Made by a program: the position numbers and the translations under genes | The notes under the pieces: generated by a model | Seen by the model: the letters and a program-made list of their open reading frames with translations, nothing else | Database searches by the model: none | What the model was told of the DNA's origin: nothing | Assembly: GCF_900102945.1 (NCBI RefSeq) | Contig: NZ_FNGI01000010.1 | Span: 1 to 64,000 of the forward strand | From: Modicisalibacter muralis | GTDB taxonomy: Bacteria; Pseudomonadota; Gammaproteobacteria; Pseudomonadales; Halomonadaceae | Length of the DNA stretch: 64,000 bases | Reading direction: 5' to 3' | Shown here: piece after piece, positions 7,375 through 16,252 of the stretch | Layout of the letters: each line of letters begins with the position of its first letter | Numbering within the stretch: position 1 is the stretch's first letter

Positions 7375-8526
7375 ATGAGTGAGACAACACAGCGCTGGGA
7401 CGCTCAGGAACCCGAAAACGCACGCACGCTACCCTCGCGTTACTTCTATGACGACGCGCTGTTTCAGCAAGAGAAAGAACGCATCTTCATGCCGGCCTGG
7501 CATTTCGGTTGCCATGTCAATGAGCTAGCGGAGCCGGGCGCCTACGTGGTGCGCGATATCTTCGATCAGAGCGTGATCCTGATGAGCGATCGTCAGGGTG
7601 AGATTCACGCCTTCCATAATGTCTGCCAGCACCGTGGCAATCGCCTATTGAACGAACCCCGTGGCGTGCAGAAGGGGGTGATCCGCTGCGCCTACCATAG
7701 CTGGTGCTATGGCCAGGATGGCACGCTACGCAGTGCCCCGCGCAGCGACCGACTGATTGCCTTCGAGAAGTCGGATTACAACATTCCCCAGGTGCGCGTG
7801 GAGATATTTGCCAGCTGCGTGTATTTCACCTTCGACGACACGGCAGCTGCTATGCAGGAACTGTTCCCGGGCGCCGAGCAGGCCCTGTACGACGCGGTGC
7901 CCGGCCTGGCGGAAATGCAGTTGATCGAAGAGCAGGATGTGGTGATACCCGCCAACTGGAAGGTGATCATGGATAACTCCATCGAGGGTTACCATTTTCG
8001 CCTTTCCGGGCCGTGTCATGTCGACCTGGCCTCGCTGATCGACTTCGACGGCTATCGGCTGCGCCATCAGGATAACTGGTGGACCTATGCCGCGCCGGCC
8101 AAACAGGATGCCAGCGAGGCCTATGGCGTGCCGCTTTCCCGCGCACCGCATGCCCGGGATCAATTCTTCAATATCGGTATCTGGCCGCACAACACGCTCT
8201 ATCAATTTCCGTTCTCGGAGTTCCTCGGCACCTTCATGATCATTCCACTGGATGCCGAGCGTACCCTGCTGCGTTTCGGTTATTACAGCGCTCATGACAC
8301 ATTGCCCGAAGTATCCCGGGCGAGCATCGCCTGGATGAACGAGGAGTTGGGGCCCGAGGATATCGAGCTCAATATCACCGTGCAGAAGGGCCTGCACTCC
8401 CTGGGCTACGACCAGGGGCGCTACATGATCGACGCTCAGCGCAGCAACGAGAGCGAGCACCTGGTGCATCACTTCCATCGCCTGGTGTATCGCGCGCTAC
8501 ATGGCTCGCCCGAGTCGGGGAGTTGA
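7375..8526 (+). CDS. Rieske non-haem iron oxygenase, alpha subunit
   Basis: A 383-residue ring-hydroxylating/N-demethylating type oxygenase. The Rieske centre ligands are Cys84/His86 (CQHRGNRL) and Cys105/His108 (CAYHSW). The mononuclear iron region begins NWKVIMDNSIEGYH, giving Glu204 and His207, with the next His at 215. Seven residues between the two histidines is longer than the four I expect in carnitine or glycine-betaine oxygenases. ATG 7375 follows a purine-rich stretch and gives the usual N-terminus; the frame is open further upstream to 7255, but that leader looks non-coding. Electrons would come from the reductase at 12013-12972. The neighbours suggest a betaine-like substrate; an aromatic or N-heterocyclic substrate is possible too. 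Confidence 0.85.
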   Translation: MSETTQRWDAQEPENARTLPSRYFYDDALFQQEKERIFMPAWHFGCHVNELAEPGAYVVRDIFDQSVILMSDRQGEIHAFHNVCQHRGNRLLNEPRGVQKGVIRCAYHSWCYGQDGTLRSAPRSDRLIAFEKSDYNIPQVRVEIFASCVYFTFDDTAAAMQELFPGAEQALYDAVPGLAEMQLIEEQDVVIPANWKVIMDNSIEGYHFRLSGPCHVDLASLIDFDGYRLRHQDNWWTYAAPAKQDASEAYGVPLSRAPHARDQFFNIGIWPHNTLYQFPFSEFLGTFMIIPLDAERTLLRFGYYSAHDTLPEVSRASIAWMNEELGPEDIELNITVQKGLHSLGYDQGRYMIDAQRSNESEHLVHHFHRLVYRALHGSPESGS

Positions 8527-8528
8527 GC

Positions 8529-9287
8529 ATGGCTAGGGAGTTCGAGGGCAAGCGCGTGCTGGTCACCGGTGGGGCGCGGGGCATCGGTGCAGCCGTGGCG
8601 CGGCGCTTTCTCGAAGAGGGCGCCCGGGTGGCGATTGGTGCACGCAGCGAGGCCTCCATCGAGGCATTTCGTCAGATACACCCCGAGTACGAAGTGATCG
8701 CGGCGGCCGGCGCGCTGGATTCGCGGGAGCATTGTGCAAGCGTCGTTCAGCAGGCCGTCGATGGGCTGGGCGGTCTCGATGTGCTGATCAACTGCGCCGG
8801 CGTCTTCGCCGAGGTGCCTTTCGAACAGGTGACCCAGGCCCACTGGGACGACAACTACAACGTCAATGTCGCGGGCACCTTCTTCTGCCTGCAGGCGGCG
8901 CTGCCGCATCTGGAAGCTAGCGGGGGCAATGTGGTCAATTTCGGCTCCGATGCAGGGCTGATCGGTTATGCCCCCAGCAGCGTGTATTCCGGCGCCAAGG
9001 CCGCGGTGGTCAACATGACCCGCGCGTTGGCGCTGGAGCTGGCAGGACGGCTGCGTATCAACTGCGTATGCCCGGGCAATGTGGCCACCGATATGATCGA
9101 ATGCGCCGCCCGACAAAGCGGCGATGCCGACGCTTATCTGGCGTCGGCCCACGCACGTTCGCCGCTCAAGCGCATGGCGCGCCCCGAAGAAGTCGCCGAG
9201 GCGGTGCTCTACCTGGCCTCATCGCGCGCCAGTTTCACCCATGGCGCGATTCTCTCGGTGGATGGTGGCGGCGTCTGCGGCTTCTGA
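8529..9287 (+). CDS. Short-chain dehydrogenase/reductase
   Basis: A 252-residue classical SDR oxidising or reducing an alcohol/ketone with NAD(P). It has the TGGARGIGAAV cofactor motif, NCAGVF, a catalytic Ser in NFGSDAG, and YSGAK with the catalytic Tyr and Lys. The C-terminus (ILSVDGGG) is family-typical. A TTG lies at 8523 in frame, but the ATG at 8529 has GGGGAG (8517-8522) at good spacing and comes two bases after the oxygenase stop, so the two are coupled. Its substrate is presumably a hydroxylated intermediate of the cluster's pathway, which I cannot identify. Confidence 0.88.
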   Translation: MAREFEGKRVLVTGGARGIGAAVARRFLEEGARVAIGARSEASIEAFRQIHPEYEVIAAAGALDSREHCASVVQQAVDGLGGLDVLINCAGVFAEVPFEQVTQAHWDDNYNVNVAGTFFCLQAALPHLEASGGNVVNFGSDAGLIGYAPSSVYSGAKAAVVNMTRALALELAGRLRINCVCPGNVATDMIECAARQSGDADAYLASAHARSPLKRMARPEEVAEAVLYLASSRASFTHGAILSVDGGGVCGF

Positions 9288-9328
9288 TGCCGATGCTTCC
9301 AATACAACTAAATACGAGGAAACCCAAG

Positions 9329-10288
9329 ATGATCAATGCTTTCTCTGATCGGCTCTGCGGAGCCCGGAAACTGCTAGGTGCTTCGCTGCTGGCCGCCGCC
9401 GGTCTGCTGGTGCCATTCTCCTCGGCCTATGCCGATTCCGGTGCTGATGACGTCAAACTCGCCACACCACCGTGGCCGGGGGCCACGGTCAAGACAGAGG
9501 TGGCACGACAACTTCTGGATTCGTTGGGCTACCAGGCATCGGTAGAGGAGTTGAGTACGGCAATGATTCTTCAAGGCATGGAGTCGGGCGATATCGACAT
9601 CACCATGACGCTCTGGCGTCCATCGCAAGGCAGCATGCTCGATCCGCGCCTGGAGACCGGCGAGCTAGTGGAGGTGGTCAAGAATATTCAAGGTGCCCGC
9701 TTCCAGCTCGCCGTGCCGGACTACGTCTGGGAGGCCGGCGTTCATTCGCTGGAGGATTTGGCAGCCAACGCCGAGCGTTTCGATAGCACTTTCTACGGCA
9801 TCGAGGCGGGAAACGTCGGCAACGAGATCATGCAGAAGGCAATCGACGAGAATAGCTATGGCCTGGCGGATTGGCGCGTCAGGGCATCGAGTGTGACCGG
9901 CATGCTGTCCCAGGTCGAGGCTCAGGCTGCTACCCAGGAATGGATCGCCTTTCTGGGCTGGGAACCCCACTGGATGAACGTCGCCTACGATCTGCGTTAC
10001 CTGGAGGATCCCAAGGGAATATGGGGGAAGTCGAGTTCGGTCTCCACGGTAGCGTCGACGGCCTTCCTTGATGAGCATCCCAACCTGGCACGCTTTCTCG
10101 AGCAGATGACCGTTCCTATCGAGGTGCAAAACAATTGGGTCACCGAGTTCAGCCTTGAGGAACGCCCGCTGGAAGAGGTCGCCAGTGAATGGATTGCGGC
10201 GAATCCCGAAATGGTCGGTGAGTGGCTCGAGGGCGTGACCACCGCCGATGGTGAGCGGTCCGCTCAAGAACTGTTGGTCGCCCGCTAA
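9329..10288 (+). CDS. Glycine-betaine/choline-type ABC substrate-binding protein (ProX/OpuAC family), without own permease
   Basis: A 319-residue periplasmic protein with a signal peptide (cleavage probably after SSAYA) and the OpuAC-type pattern (LATPPWPGATVKTEVARQLL, DIDITMTLWRPSQ, EWIAFLGWEPHWMN). The aromatic residues in these motifs are of the kind that hold quaternary ammonium groups. The start at 9329 has GAGGA at 9316-9320; a longer open frame upstream to 9068 overlaps the SDR and lacks a signal. No ATPase or permease of this family lies in the window, so it probably works with a transporter elsewhere, as orphan choline/carnitine binding proteins do in pseudomonads. It is the strongest clue that the cluster handles a betaine-like compound. 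Confidence 0.82.
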   Translation: MINAFSDRLCGARKLLGASLLAAAGLLVPFSSAYADSGADDVKLATPPWPGATVKTEVARQLLDSLGYQASVEELSTAMILQGMESGDIDITMTLWRPSQGSMLDPRLETGELVEVVKNIQGARFQLAVPDYVWEAGVHSLEDLAANAERFDSTFYGIEAGNVGNEIMQKAIDENSYGLADWRVRASSVTGMLSQVEAQAATQEWIAFLGWEPHWMNVAYDLRYLEDPKGIWGKSSSVSTVASTAFLDEHPNLARFLEQMTVPIEVQNNWVTEFSLEERPLEEVASEWIAANPEMVGEWLEGVTTADGERSAQELLVAR

Positions 10289-10318
10289 ATGTCGGCCCAT
10301 GAGCACGAGGTGGCTAGC

Positions 10319-11983
10319 ATGACGAAGACAGCCAGCTACGATTTCATCATCGTTGGCGCGGGGTCGGCGGGCTGTGTGCTGGCCGAGCGATTGAGCGCCG
10401 ATGGCCAATACCAGGTGCTGCTGCTCGAAGCCGGGCCCGTGGATCGCTCCTGGACCATCGATATGCCAGCGGCGATGGGTGCGGCCATCGATGGCAAGCG
10501 CTTCAACTGGCACTACTGGTCGGGGCCTGAACCGTATCTGGACGATCGCCGTGTGGCGACACCGCGCGGGCGCACCCTGGGGGGCTCGTCATCGATCAAT
10601 GGCATGGTCTATATCCGCGGCCACGCCCAGGACTACGATGACTGGGAGTCGGCAGGCTGCCCGGGCTGGGGGTATCGTCACCTACTGCCGTACTTCCGGC
10701 GCGCCGAGTGCCACGCGCTGGGCGGCGATGAGTACCACGGCGCTGATGGGCTCTTGCATGTCAGCGCCGGCGATCCCAGCGATCCGCTGTCCCAAGCCTT
10801 CATCGCTGCGGGCGAACAGGCCGGTTATGGGTTGAGCGATGACGTCAACGGCTATCGCCAGGAGGGCTTCGGACGGGTCGATCGCACGACCTTCGAGGGG
10901 CGCCGCTGGAGCACCGCGCGGGGCTATCTCGCCGCCGCTCGCCAGCGTGACAACGTCACCGTGGTTACCGATGCGCTGAGCCATCGCGTGCTGTTCGAGG
11001 GTCGGCGTGCGGTGGGCATCGAATATGCACATGCCGGCAGCATTCGCCGTGCTACGGCCCGGCGCGAGGTGATCCTCGCGGCCGGGGCGATCAATACACC
11101 GCAGCTGTTGATGCTTTCCGGCGTAGGCCCACGGGACACCCTGGCGAGGATGAATATCCCCTGTGTCGCGGAGCTCGACGGGGTCGGCCGACGGCTCAGC
11201 GATCATCCCGATACCGTGGTCGCCTATCGTTGCCGCCAGCCGGTGTCCATCGCGCCCTGGACGCGGCTCCCGGGCAAGTTATGGGTTGGACTGCGTTGGT
11301 TCCTGAGTCGCCAGGGAATCGCCGGCAGCAACCAGTTCGAGGCCGGGGCCTTCATCCGTTCGCGTGCGGGGGTAAAAAACCCCGACCTGCAACTGACCTT
11401 CATGCCGCTGGCGGTGGAGCCCGGCTCGACGCGGACGCTGCGCGATCATGCGTTCCAGATTCATATCGATCTGATGCGGCCCACCAGCCTGGGGCGGGTC
11501 GATCTGCGTAGCCCCGAGCCGAGTGAGGCGCCGTCGATTGTCTTCAATTATCTGGCCACCGAGCGCGACCGTGAGGATATGCGAAATGCGGTGAAGCTGG
11601 TGCGTGAGTTGGCCGAGCAGCCCGCGTTCGTCGCGTTGCGTGGCGAGGAGATCTCACCCGGCGCGGCTGTCACCGATGATGAGGCACTCGATGCCTGGGC
11701 CAGGCGCACCACCGAGACCGGCTATCACGCCGCGGGTACTTGCAAGATGGGCCCCGCCGAAGATCCGCAAGCGGTGGTCGACCCCGAGCTGCGCGTGCAT
11801 GGCCTGGAGGGCTTGCGCGTGGTCGATGCGTCGATCATGCCGCGCATTGTCAGCGGTAACACCAACGCTCCAACCATCATGATCGCCGAGAAGGCCAGCG
11901 ATATGCTGCTCGGCCAGGCGCCACTGCCGCCTAGCGATGCCCCGGCCTGGTATCACCCGCGCTGGCAGGAGGAGCAGCGCTGA
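10319..11983 (+). CDS. GMC-family FAD alcohol dehydrogenase (choline dehydrogenase-like)
   Basis: The FAD-binding motif (IIVGAGSAGCVLAERLS), the GMC signature (GRTLGGSSSINGMVYIRG) and the C-terminal catalytic region (TGYHAAGTCKMGP, GNTNAPTIMIAEKAS) mark a 554-residue GMC oxidoreductase. It resembles BetA and AlkJ. Such enzymes oxidise primary alcohols to aldehydes and pass electrons to the respiratory chain. The ATG at 10289 immediately follows the previous stop, but the ATG at 10319 has GAGG at 10307-10310 and the better N-terminus. The aldehyde dehydrogenase at 12984 is a natural next step. The exact alcohol is unknown; choline itself is possible but a full bet operon (betI, betB) is not here. 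Confidence 0.85.
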   Translation: MTKTASYDFIIVGAGSAGCVLAERLSADGQYQVLLLEAGPVDRSWTIDMPAAMGAAIDGKRFNWHYWSGPEPYLDDRRVATPRGRTLGGSSSINGMVYIRGHAQDYDDWESAGCPGWGYRHLLPYFRRAECHALGGDEYHGADGLLHVSAGDPSDPLSQAFIAAGEQAGYGLSDDVNGYRQEGFGRVDRTTFEGRRWSTARGYLAAARQRDNVTVVTDALSHRVLFEGRRAVGIEYAHAGSIRRATARREVILAAGAINTPQLLMLSGVGPRDTLARMNIPCVAELDGVGRRLSDHPDTVVAYRCRQPVSIAPWTRLPGKLWVGLRWFLSRQGIAGSNQFEAGAFIRSRAGVKNPDLQLTFMPLAVEPGSTRTLRDHAFQIHIDLMRPTSLGRVDLRSPEPSEAPSIVFNYLATERDREDMRNAVKLVRELAEQPAFVALRGEEISPGAAVTDDEALDAWARRTTETGYHAAGTCKMGPAEDPQAVVDPELRVHGLEGLRVVDASIMPRIVSGNTNAPTIMIAEKASDMLLGQAPLPPSDAPAWYHPRWQEEQR

Positions 11984-12012
11984 ATGGATAGGCTACGCAC
12001 CGGAGGATTGCC

Positions 12013-12972
12013 ATGAGCATACCGCAAGGCACGCTGGAGGTGGTGGTGAGCGATCATCGTTGCCTCGCCCCGGGCATTCACCAGCTCGAGTTGGCACCGG
12101 CCGCGGCAGGCCCACTGCCGCCGGCGCCGTCCGGGGCACATCTCGATATCGTATTACCCGATAGCCAGGTGCGCCAATACTCGCTGCTGGATGACGCCGC
12201 GACGGGACGTTATCGCATCGGGGTACTAAGAGAGCGCGAATCGCGCGGTGGATCGGCATTCCTGGCCGAGCGAGCGCGGCCCGGAACACGCCTGAGGGTA
12301 TCGCCGCCACACAGTCATTTCCGCCTGGACGAGTCGGCGCGCCACTCCGTGCTGATCGCCGGCGGCATCGGCGTGACGCCGCTGGTGGCGATGGCCAGGC
12401 GTCTGGCCGGGCTACCGGGCGCGGTCGAAATGCACTATCTGGTCAGGTATCGCGAGCAGGCGGCCTTTCTCGATGAGCTGCGCAGCGTGCTGCCCGAAGG
12501 GACGCTGCATTTGCATGTATCGTCGCAAGCGGGGCGTGTCGACCTTGGCGCGCTGATGGGGCAGGCCCATCCCGATAAGCGCGTTTATGCCTGCGGGCCC
12601 AATGCGCTATTGAATGCCGTCGAGCAAATAGCGCAAGGCTGGCCGCCGGGTGCCTTGCGGCTGGAGCGCTTTCGCAACGAGAAGGCCTGGGCGCCGATGG
12701 CGGGCAATGCGTGCCGGGTCGAACTGCAGCGTAGCGGCCACCACTTTACCCTGCAGGCCGGGGAAAGCCTGCTCGAAGCCCTCGAGCGAGAGGGCTTCTC
12801 GCCGCCGAGTCTATGCCAGGAGGGGGTCTGCGGTACCTGTGCGATTCCAGTTATTGCGGGCGAAATCGAGCATCGCGATGCCCTGCAATCCGCCGACGAA
12901 AAGGCCACCAACGACATTATCTATGCCTGCGTATCGCGCCCCACGGGGAGCACGCTGGTGCTGGATCTTTAA
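12013..12972 (+). CDS. Rieske oxygenase reductase (FMN/NAD domain plus C-terminal 2Fe-2S ferredoxin)
   Basis: A 319-residue phthalate-dioxygenase-reductase-type protein. The N-terminal flavin-binding barrel has RQYSLLDDA, the NAD-binding domain has IAGGIGVTPLVAMA and YACGPNALL, and the C-terminal plant-type ferredoxin has CQEGVCGTCAIPV with a fourth Cys in YACVSR. It carries electrons from NAD(P)H to the Rieske oxygenase at 7375. This single-polypeptide layout is the one used by VanB, PobB and the carnitine monooxygenase reductase. It starts 29 bases after the GMC gene and is followed 11 bases later by the aldehyde dehydrogenase. Confidence 0.9.
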   Translation: MSIPQGTLEVVVSDHRCLAPGIHQLELAPAAAGPLPPAPSGAHLDIVLPDSQVRQYSLLDDAATGRYRIGVLRERESRGGSAFLAERARPGTRLRVSPPHSHFRLDESARHSVLIAGGIGVTPLVAMARRLAGLPGAVEMHYLVRYREQAAFLDELRSVLPEGTLHLHVSSQAGRVDLGALMGQAHPDKRVYACGPNALLNAVEQIAQGWPPGALRLERFRNEKAWAPMAGNACRVELQRSGHHFTLQAGESLLEALEREGFSPPSLCQEGVCGTCAIPVIAGEIEHRDALQSADEKATNDIIYACVSRPTGSTLVLDL

Positions 12973-12983
12973 AGGAGCATGCT

Positions 12984-14468
12984 ATGACACTGACACATGC
13001 GGATTGGCAGCATCGCGCGGCCGCGTTGACCCTCGATGGTCATGCCTATATCGCTGGGCAGCGTTGCGCGCCACGCGAGAACGGCTGGCTCGACTCGATC
13101 AATCCGATGAATGGCAGCGTGCTTGCGCATATCGCCGCCTGTGATTCGAGGGATGTGGATACTGCCGTGGCCGCGGCGCGCCAGGCTTTCGAGCAGGGCG
13201 ATTGGGCGCAGGCCGGTCCTGGCGAGCGCCGCCGGGTGCTGTTGGCGGTGGCGCGGGAGATCCGTGACCATGCAGCAGAGCTGGCGCTGCTCGATAGCCT
13301 GGAAGTGGGCAAGTGCATCAATGAAGCACTCGACGATGCCGAGGAGGCGGCGGTGCTGTTCGACTGGTTCGGCGAGGTGCAGGATAAATGCTTCGACGAG
13401 GTGGCGCCGAGCCCGGCCAACACCCAGGCCAGCGTGGTTCACGAGGCGCTAGGCGTGGTGGCCGCCGTGGTGCCCTGGAATTACCCACTGCACAATGCCG
13501 CGGTCAAGGTGGCACCGGCGCTGGCTGCCGGCAACAGCGTGGTGCTGAAACCTGCCGAGGAGTCGGCGCTGTCGGCGCTGCGCCTGGCCGAGTTGTGCAC
13601 CCGCGCCGGGCTGCCGCATGGCGTGCTCAATATCGTTCCGGGCCACGGCCATGTGGCGGGTGAAGCGCTGGGCCGTCATCCGGATGTGGATGCGTTGGGC
13701 TTTACCGGCTCCAGCGAGATTGGCAAGCGCTTTCTGGTCTATTCCGGCGAATCGAACATGAAGCCGATCTGGCTGGAGTGCGGCGGCAAGAGCCCGCTGC
13801 TGATTTTCGACGACTGCCCGGATATCGAGGCGGCGGCGGATGCGGCCATTGCGGGAATCTTCACCAACGCCGGCCAGGTCTGTTCCGCGCATTCGCGGCT
13901 GCTGCTACAGAGCGGAATTGCCGATGCCTTCCTCGATGCGTTGCGCAGGCGGGTGGCCGAGATTCGCCCCGGCGATCCGCTCGATCCGGCCACCACCCTG
14001 GGGCCGATCGTTAGTCGTGCCCAGTTCGACAAGGTGTGCAGCTATCTGGCTATCGGACGCGAGGAAGCGGCGCTCGTCTGCGGAGGTGAGCCGATCCGCG
14101 GGCTTGGAAGCGAGTTGTTCGTCGCGCCGACGATCTTCGCCGACGTCGAGCGACACCACCGTATTTTTCAGGAAGAGGTCTTCGGCCCGGTGCTCAGCGT
14201 ATCGCGCTTCGAGAGCGACGAGCAGGCCATTACCCTGGCCAATGCCAGCCGTTATGGGCTGGCGGCATCGCTGTGGACAGCCAATCTATCGCGCGCGCAC
14301 CGCATGAGCGACGCCCTGCAGGCCGGTACCGTATCGGTCAATACCGTGGATGCGGTGAGTCCACAGACCCCCTTCGGGGGCATGAAGGAATCGGGCATCG
14401 GCCGTGATTATGCCCTGCATGGCATGCGCAAATACATGGCGCCGAAGACGCGTTGGATCTGCTACTAA
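12984..14468 (+). CDS. NAD(P)-dependent aldehyde dehydrogenase
   Basis: A 494-residue ALDH of the PuuC/betaine-aldehyde-dehydrogenase-like class. The cofactor region is VVPWNYPLHNAAVKVAPALA, the Rossmann motif is LGFTGSSEIGKRF, the general base is Glu in LECGGKSP, and the nucleophile is Cys in NAGQVCSAHSRL. The start at 12984 follows AAAGGAG (12971-12977); upstream codons to 12813 belong to the reductase reading region. It would oxidise an aldehyde made by the GMC dehydrogenase or released by the oxygenase. Substrate identity is not readable from sequence. Confidence 0.9.
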   Translation: MTLTHADWQHRAAALTLDGHAYIAGQRCAPRENGWLDSINPMNGSVLAHIAACDSRDVDTAVAAARQAFEQGDWAQAGPGERRRVLLAVAREIRDHAAELALLDSLEVGKCINEALDDAEEAAVLFDWFGEVQDKCFDEVAPSPANTQASVVHEALGVVAAVVPWNYPLHNAAVKVAPALAAGNSVVLKPAEESALSALRLAELCTRAGLPHGVLNIVPGHGHVAGEALGRHPDVDALGFTGSSEIGKRFLVYSGESNMKPIWLECGGKSPLLIFDDCPDIEAAADAAIAGIFTNAGQVCSAHSRLLLQSGIADAFLDALRRRVAEIRPGDPLDPATTLGPIVSRAQFDKVCSYLAIGREEAALVCGGEPIRGLGSELFVAPTIFADVERHHRIFQEEVFGPVLSVSRFESDEQAITLANASRYGLAASLWTANLSRAHRMSDALQAGTVSVNTVDAVSPQTPFGGMKESGIGRDYALHGMRKYMAPKTRWICY

Positions 14469-14483
14469 AGAAGGGGATGCACA

Positions 14484-15215
14484 GTGAGCGATGACACTTC
14501 GGTAACCGAGCTTCGTGCGCAGCTGGCCTGCGCCTTTCGCTGGGCGGCCAGGCTCGACATGCACGAAGCGACCGCCAATCATTTCAGCGTGGCGACCCAG
14601 GCGGGTGGTGAGCGCTTTCTGATCAACCCCGAAGGGCGACATTTCGCCGAAATATGCGCCAGCGACCTGATCGAGGTCGATGCCAGCGCGCCCTCGCGGC
14701 CTGCCGGAATCGATGCCACCGCCTGGGCCATCCATGGCGCGATGCACCGGCAGGGACATGATGTGGGCTGCATTCTGCATACCCACGCGCCCTATTCCAC
14801 GGCACTGGCGTGTCTGGAAAAACCCGAGCTGCCGCCCGTCGAGCAGAACGCCATGCGCTTCTTCGAGCGGGTGATCGTCGATCATGGCTTCGATGGCATG
14901 GGGCTGGGTGACGAGGCCGAACGTCTCGGCGGGTTGGCGGGGCGCGCGCCGATACTGCTGCTGGGCAATCACGGCGTGGTAGCCACGGGCCCCGATGTCG
15001 CGCAGGCCTTCGATAATCTCTATTACTTCGAGCGTGCTTGTCGGACTTATCTCATTGCGCGGGCCAGCGGTCTGCCAGTGCGCCCGGTTAGCGATGATGT
15101 CGCGCGAAAAACGGCGTTACAATGGGACGACTATGCCGTGCAGGGCGCAGCGGCACAGCACTTCGCCGCCCTGATGCGACTTCTCGAACGTGAAGGATCC
15201 AATTATCGCGACTAG
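14484..15215 (+). CDS. Class II aldolase/adducin family protein
   Basis: A 243-residue cytoplasmic protein with the zinc-site His pair (CILHTHAPYSTALA) and a later His (LLLGNHGVV) of the fuculose-phosphate aldolase/adducin fold. Members are aldolases or decarboxylases, so it may cleave or decarboxylate the carbon skeleton at the end of the pathway. The start is a GTG at 14484, 15 bases after the aldehyde dehydrogenase. Its 3' end overlaps the regulator start by 26 bases, which ties the two in translation. No phosphate-specific motif could be judged. Confidence 0.8.
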   Translation: MSDDTSVTELRAQLACAFRWAARLDMHEATANHFSVATQAGGERFLINPEGRHFAEICASDLIEVDASAPSRPAGIDATAWAIHGAMHRQGHDVGCILHTHAPYSTALACLEKPELPPVEQNAMRFFERVIVDHGFDGMGLGDEAERLGGLAGRAPILLLGNHGVVATGPDVAQAFDNLYYFERACRTYLIARASGLPVRPVSDDVARKTALQWDDYAVQGAAAQHFAALMRLLEREGSNYRD

Positions 15216-16218
15216 CAAGTATCGCACACCGGCACAGCGGATCGGTCTGCTGTTGATGCCTCAGTACTCCTTCTACGGGCTGGGCGCCATCCTCGATCCG
15301 TTGTTCATCCTCAACTGGCTGGCGCAGGAAGAACGCTTCGCCTGGCGGCTGCTGAGTGTCGATGGTCGGGCGGTTCCTGCTTCCAATGGCTTGCCGCTGG
15401 CGACCGAAGACGCTCTGCCATCACCCGGCGAGCTGGATAGCGTCTTCGTGCTGGCGAGCTTCGAGACCAAGACCTATACCGGCGACAAACGCGCCAAGCT
15501 CTGGCTGCGTCATTGCGCGGCCGCGGGTGTCGAGCTGGGTGGTATCGAGATGGGCACCGAAGTGCTCGCCGCGGCGGGCCTATTGAACGGCCATCGTGTC
15601 TCGGTGCATTGGGATAATCTGGCCGGCTTCCAGGAGCTCTATCCCGAGACTCAGGCCGTCGACGACCTGTATTCACTGGCGCCGGAGCGATTGTCCTGTG
15701 CCGGAGGGACGGCGGTGCTCGACATGATGCTGGAATGGCTCAAGCCGCAGGTCGAGCCGGCCTACATGGCGGAATTGCGCAACCATCTGCTCGAGCGTCG
15801 CCAGCGTCCGGGCGATGCTGTGCAGCTCTCGACGGCCCCGGAGCATCAGCTGGAGACCTCGGCGCAGGTACGCAAAACCATTCGTGTGATGCGTCAGACA
15901 CTCGAGAACCCGCTGTCGGCGCCAGAGTTGGCGACACGGGTCGCGCTCTCGACTCGTCAGCTCGAACGTCGCTTCAAGGCCGAGCTGGGCGTAACGCCGT
16001 CTCGCTACTACCTTTGGTTGCGTATCAACCTCGCCCATCGCCTGTTGCAGCAGACCGAGCTGAGCGTTGCCGAAGTGGCGGCCTGCTCAGGCTTCGGCTC
16101 GCTGGAACACTTCTCGCGGGTCTACCGCCGCTTCTTCGACTGCGCACCGAGCGCCGATCGCCTGCAATCGCGCGACGCCCCCGTCCTACCGGTACGCTAT
16201 CTGCCCTATCGGGGTTGA
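15190..16218 (+). CDS. AraC-family regulator with N-terminal DJ-1/PfpI (GATase-1-like) domain
   Basis: A 342-residue regulator of the GlxA/GbdR/CdhR type. The N-terminal DJ-1/PfpI-like domain (about residues 15-180: IGLLLMPQYSFYGLGA, LSCAGGTAVLDMMLEW) probably binds the ligand. Two helix-turn-helix motifs follow at about residues 230-330 (STRQLERRFKAELGVTPSRY, VAEVAACSGFGSLEHFSRVY). Regulators of this architecture activate glycine betaine, carnitine and arginine catabolism in Pseudomonas. A GTG start at 15190 overlaps the aldolase gene, so it is probably co-transcribed with the cluster it would control. The operator might be the repeats upstream of 7375, which is untested inference. Confidence 0.87.
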   Translation: MKDPIIATSKYRTPAQRIGLLLMPQYSFYGLGAILDPLFILNWLAQEERFAWRLLSVDGRAVPASNGLPLATEDALPSPGELDSVFVLASFETKTYTGDKRAKLWLRHCAAAGVELGGIEMGTEVLAAAGLLNGHRVSVHWDNLAGFQELYPETQAVDDLYSLAPERLSCAGGTAVLDMMLEWLKPQVEPAYMAELRNHLLERRQRPGDAVQLSTAPEHQLETSAQVRKTIRVMRQTLENPLSAPELATRVALSTRQLERRFKAELGVTPSRYYLWLRINLAHRLLQQTELSVAEVAACSGFGSLEHFSRVYRRFFDCAPSADRLQSRDAPVLPVRYLPYRG

Positions 16219-16252
16219 AAGTGACGCTACGCTCGGTGGTGGGTGTGGTGTT

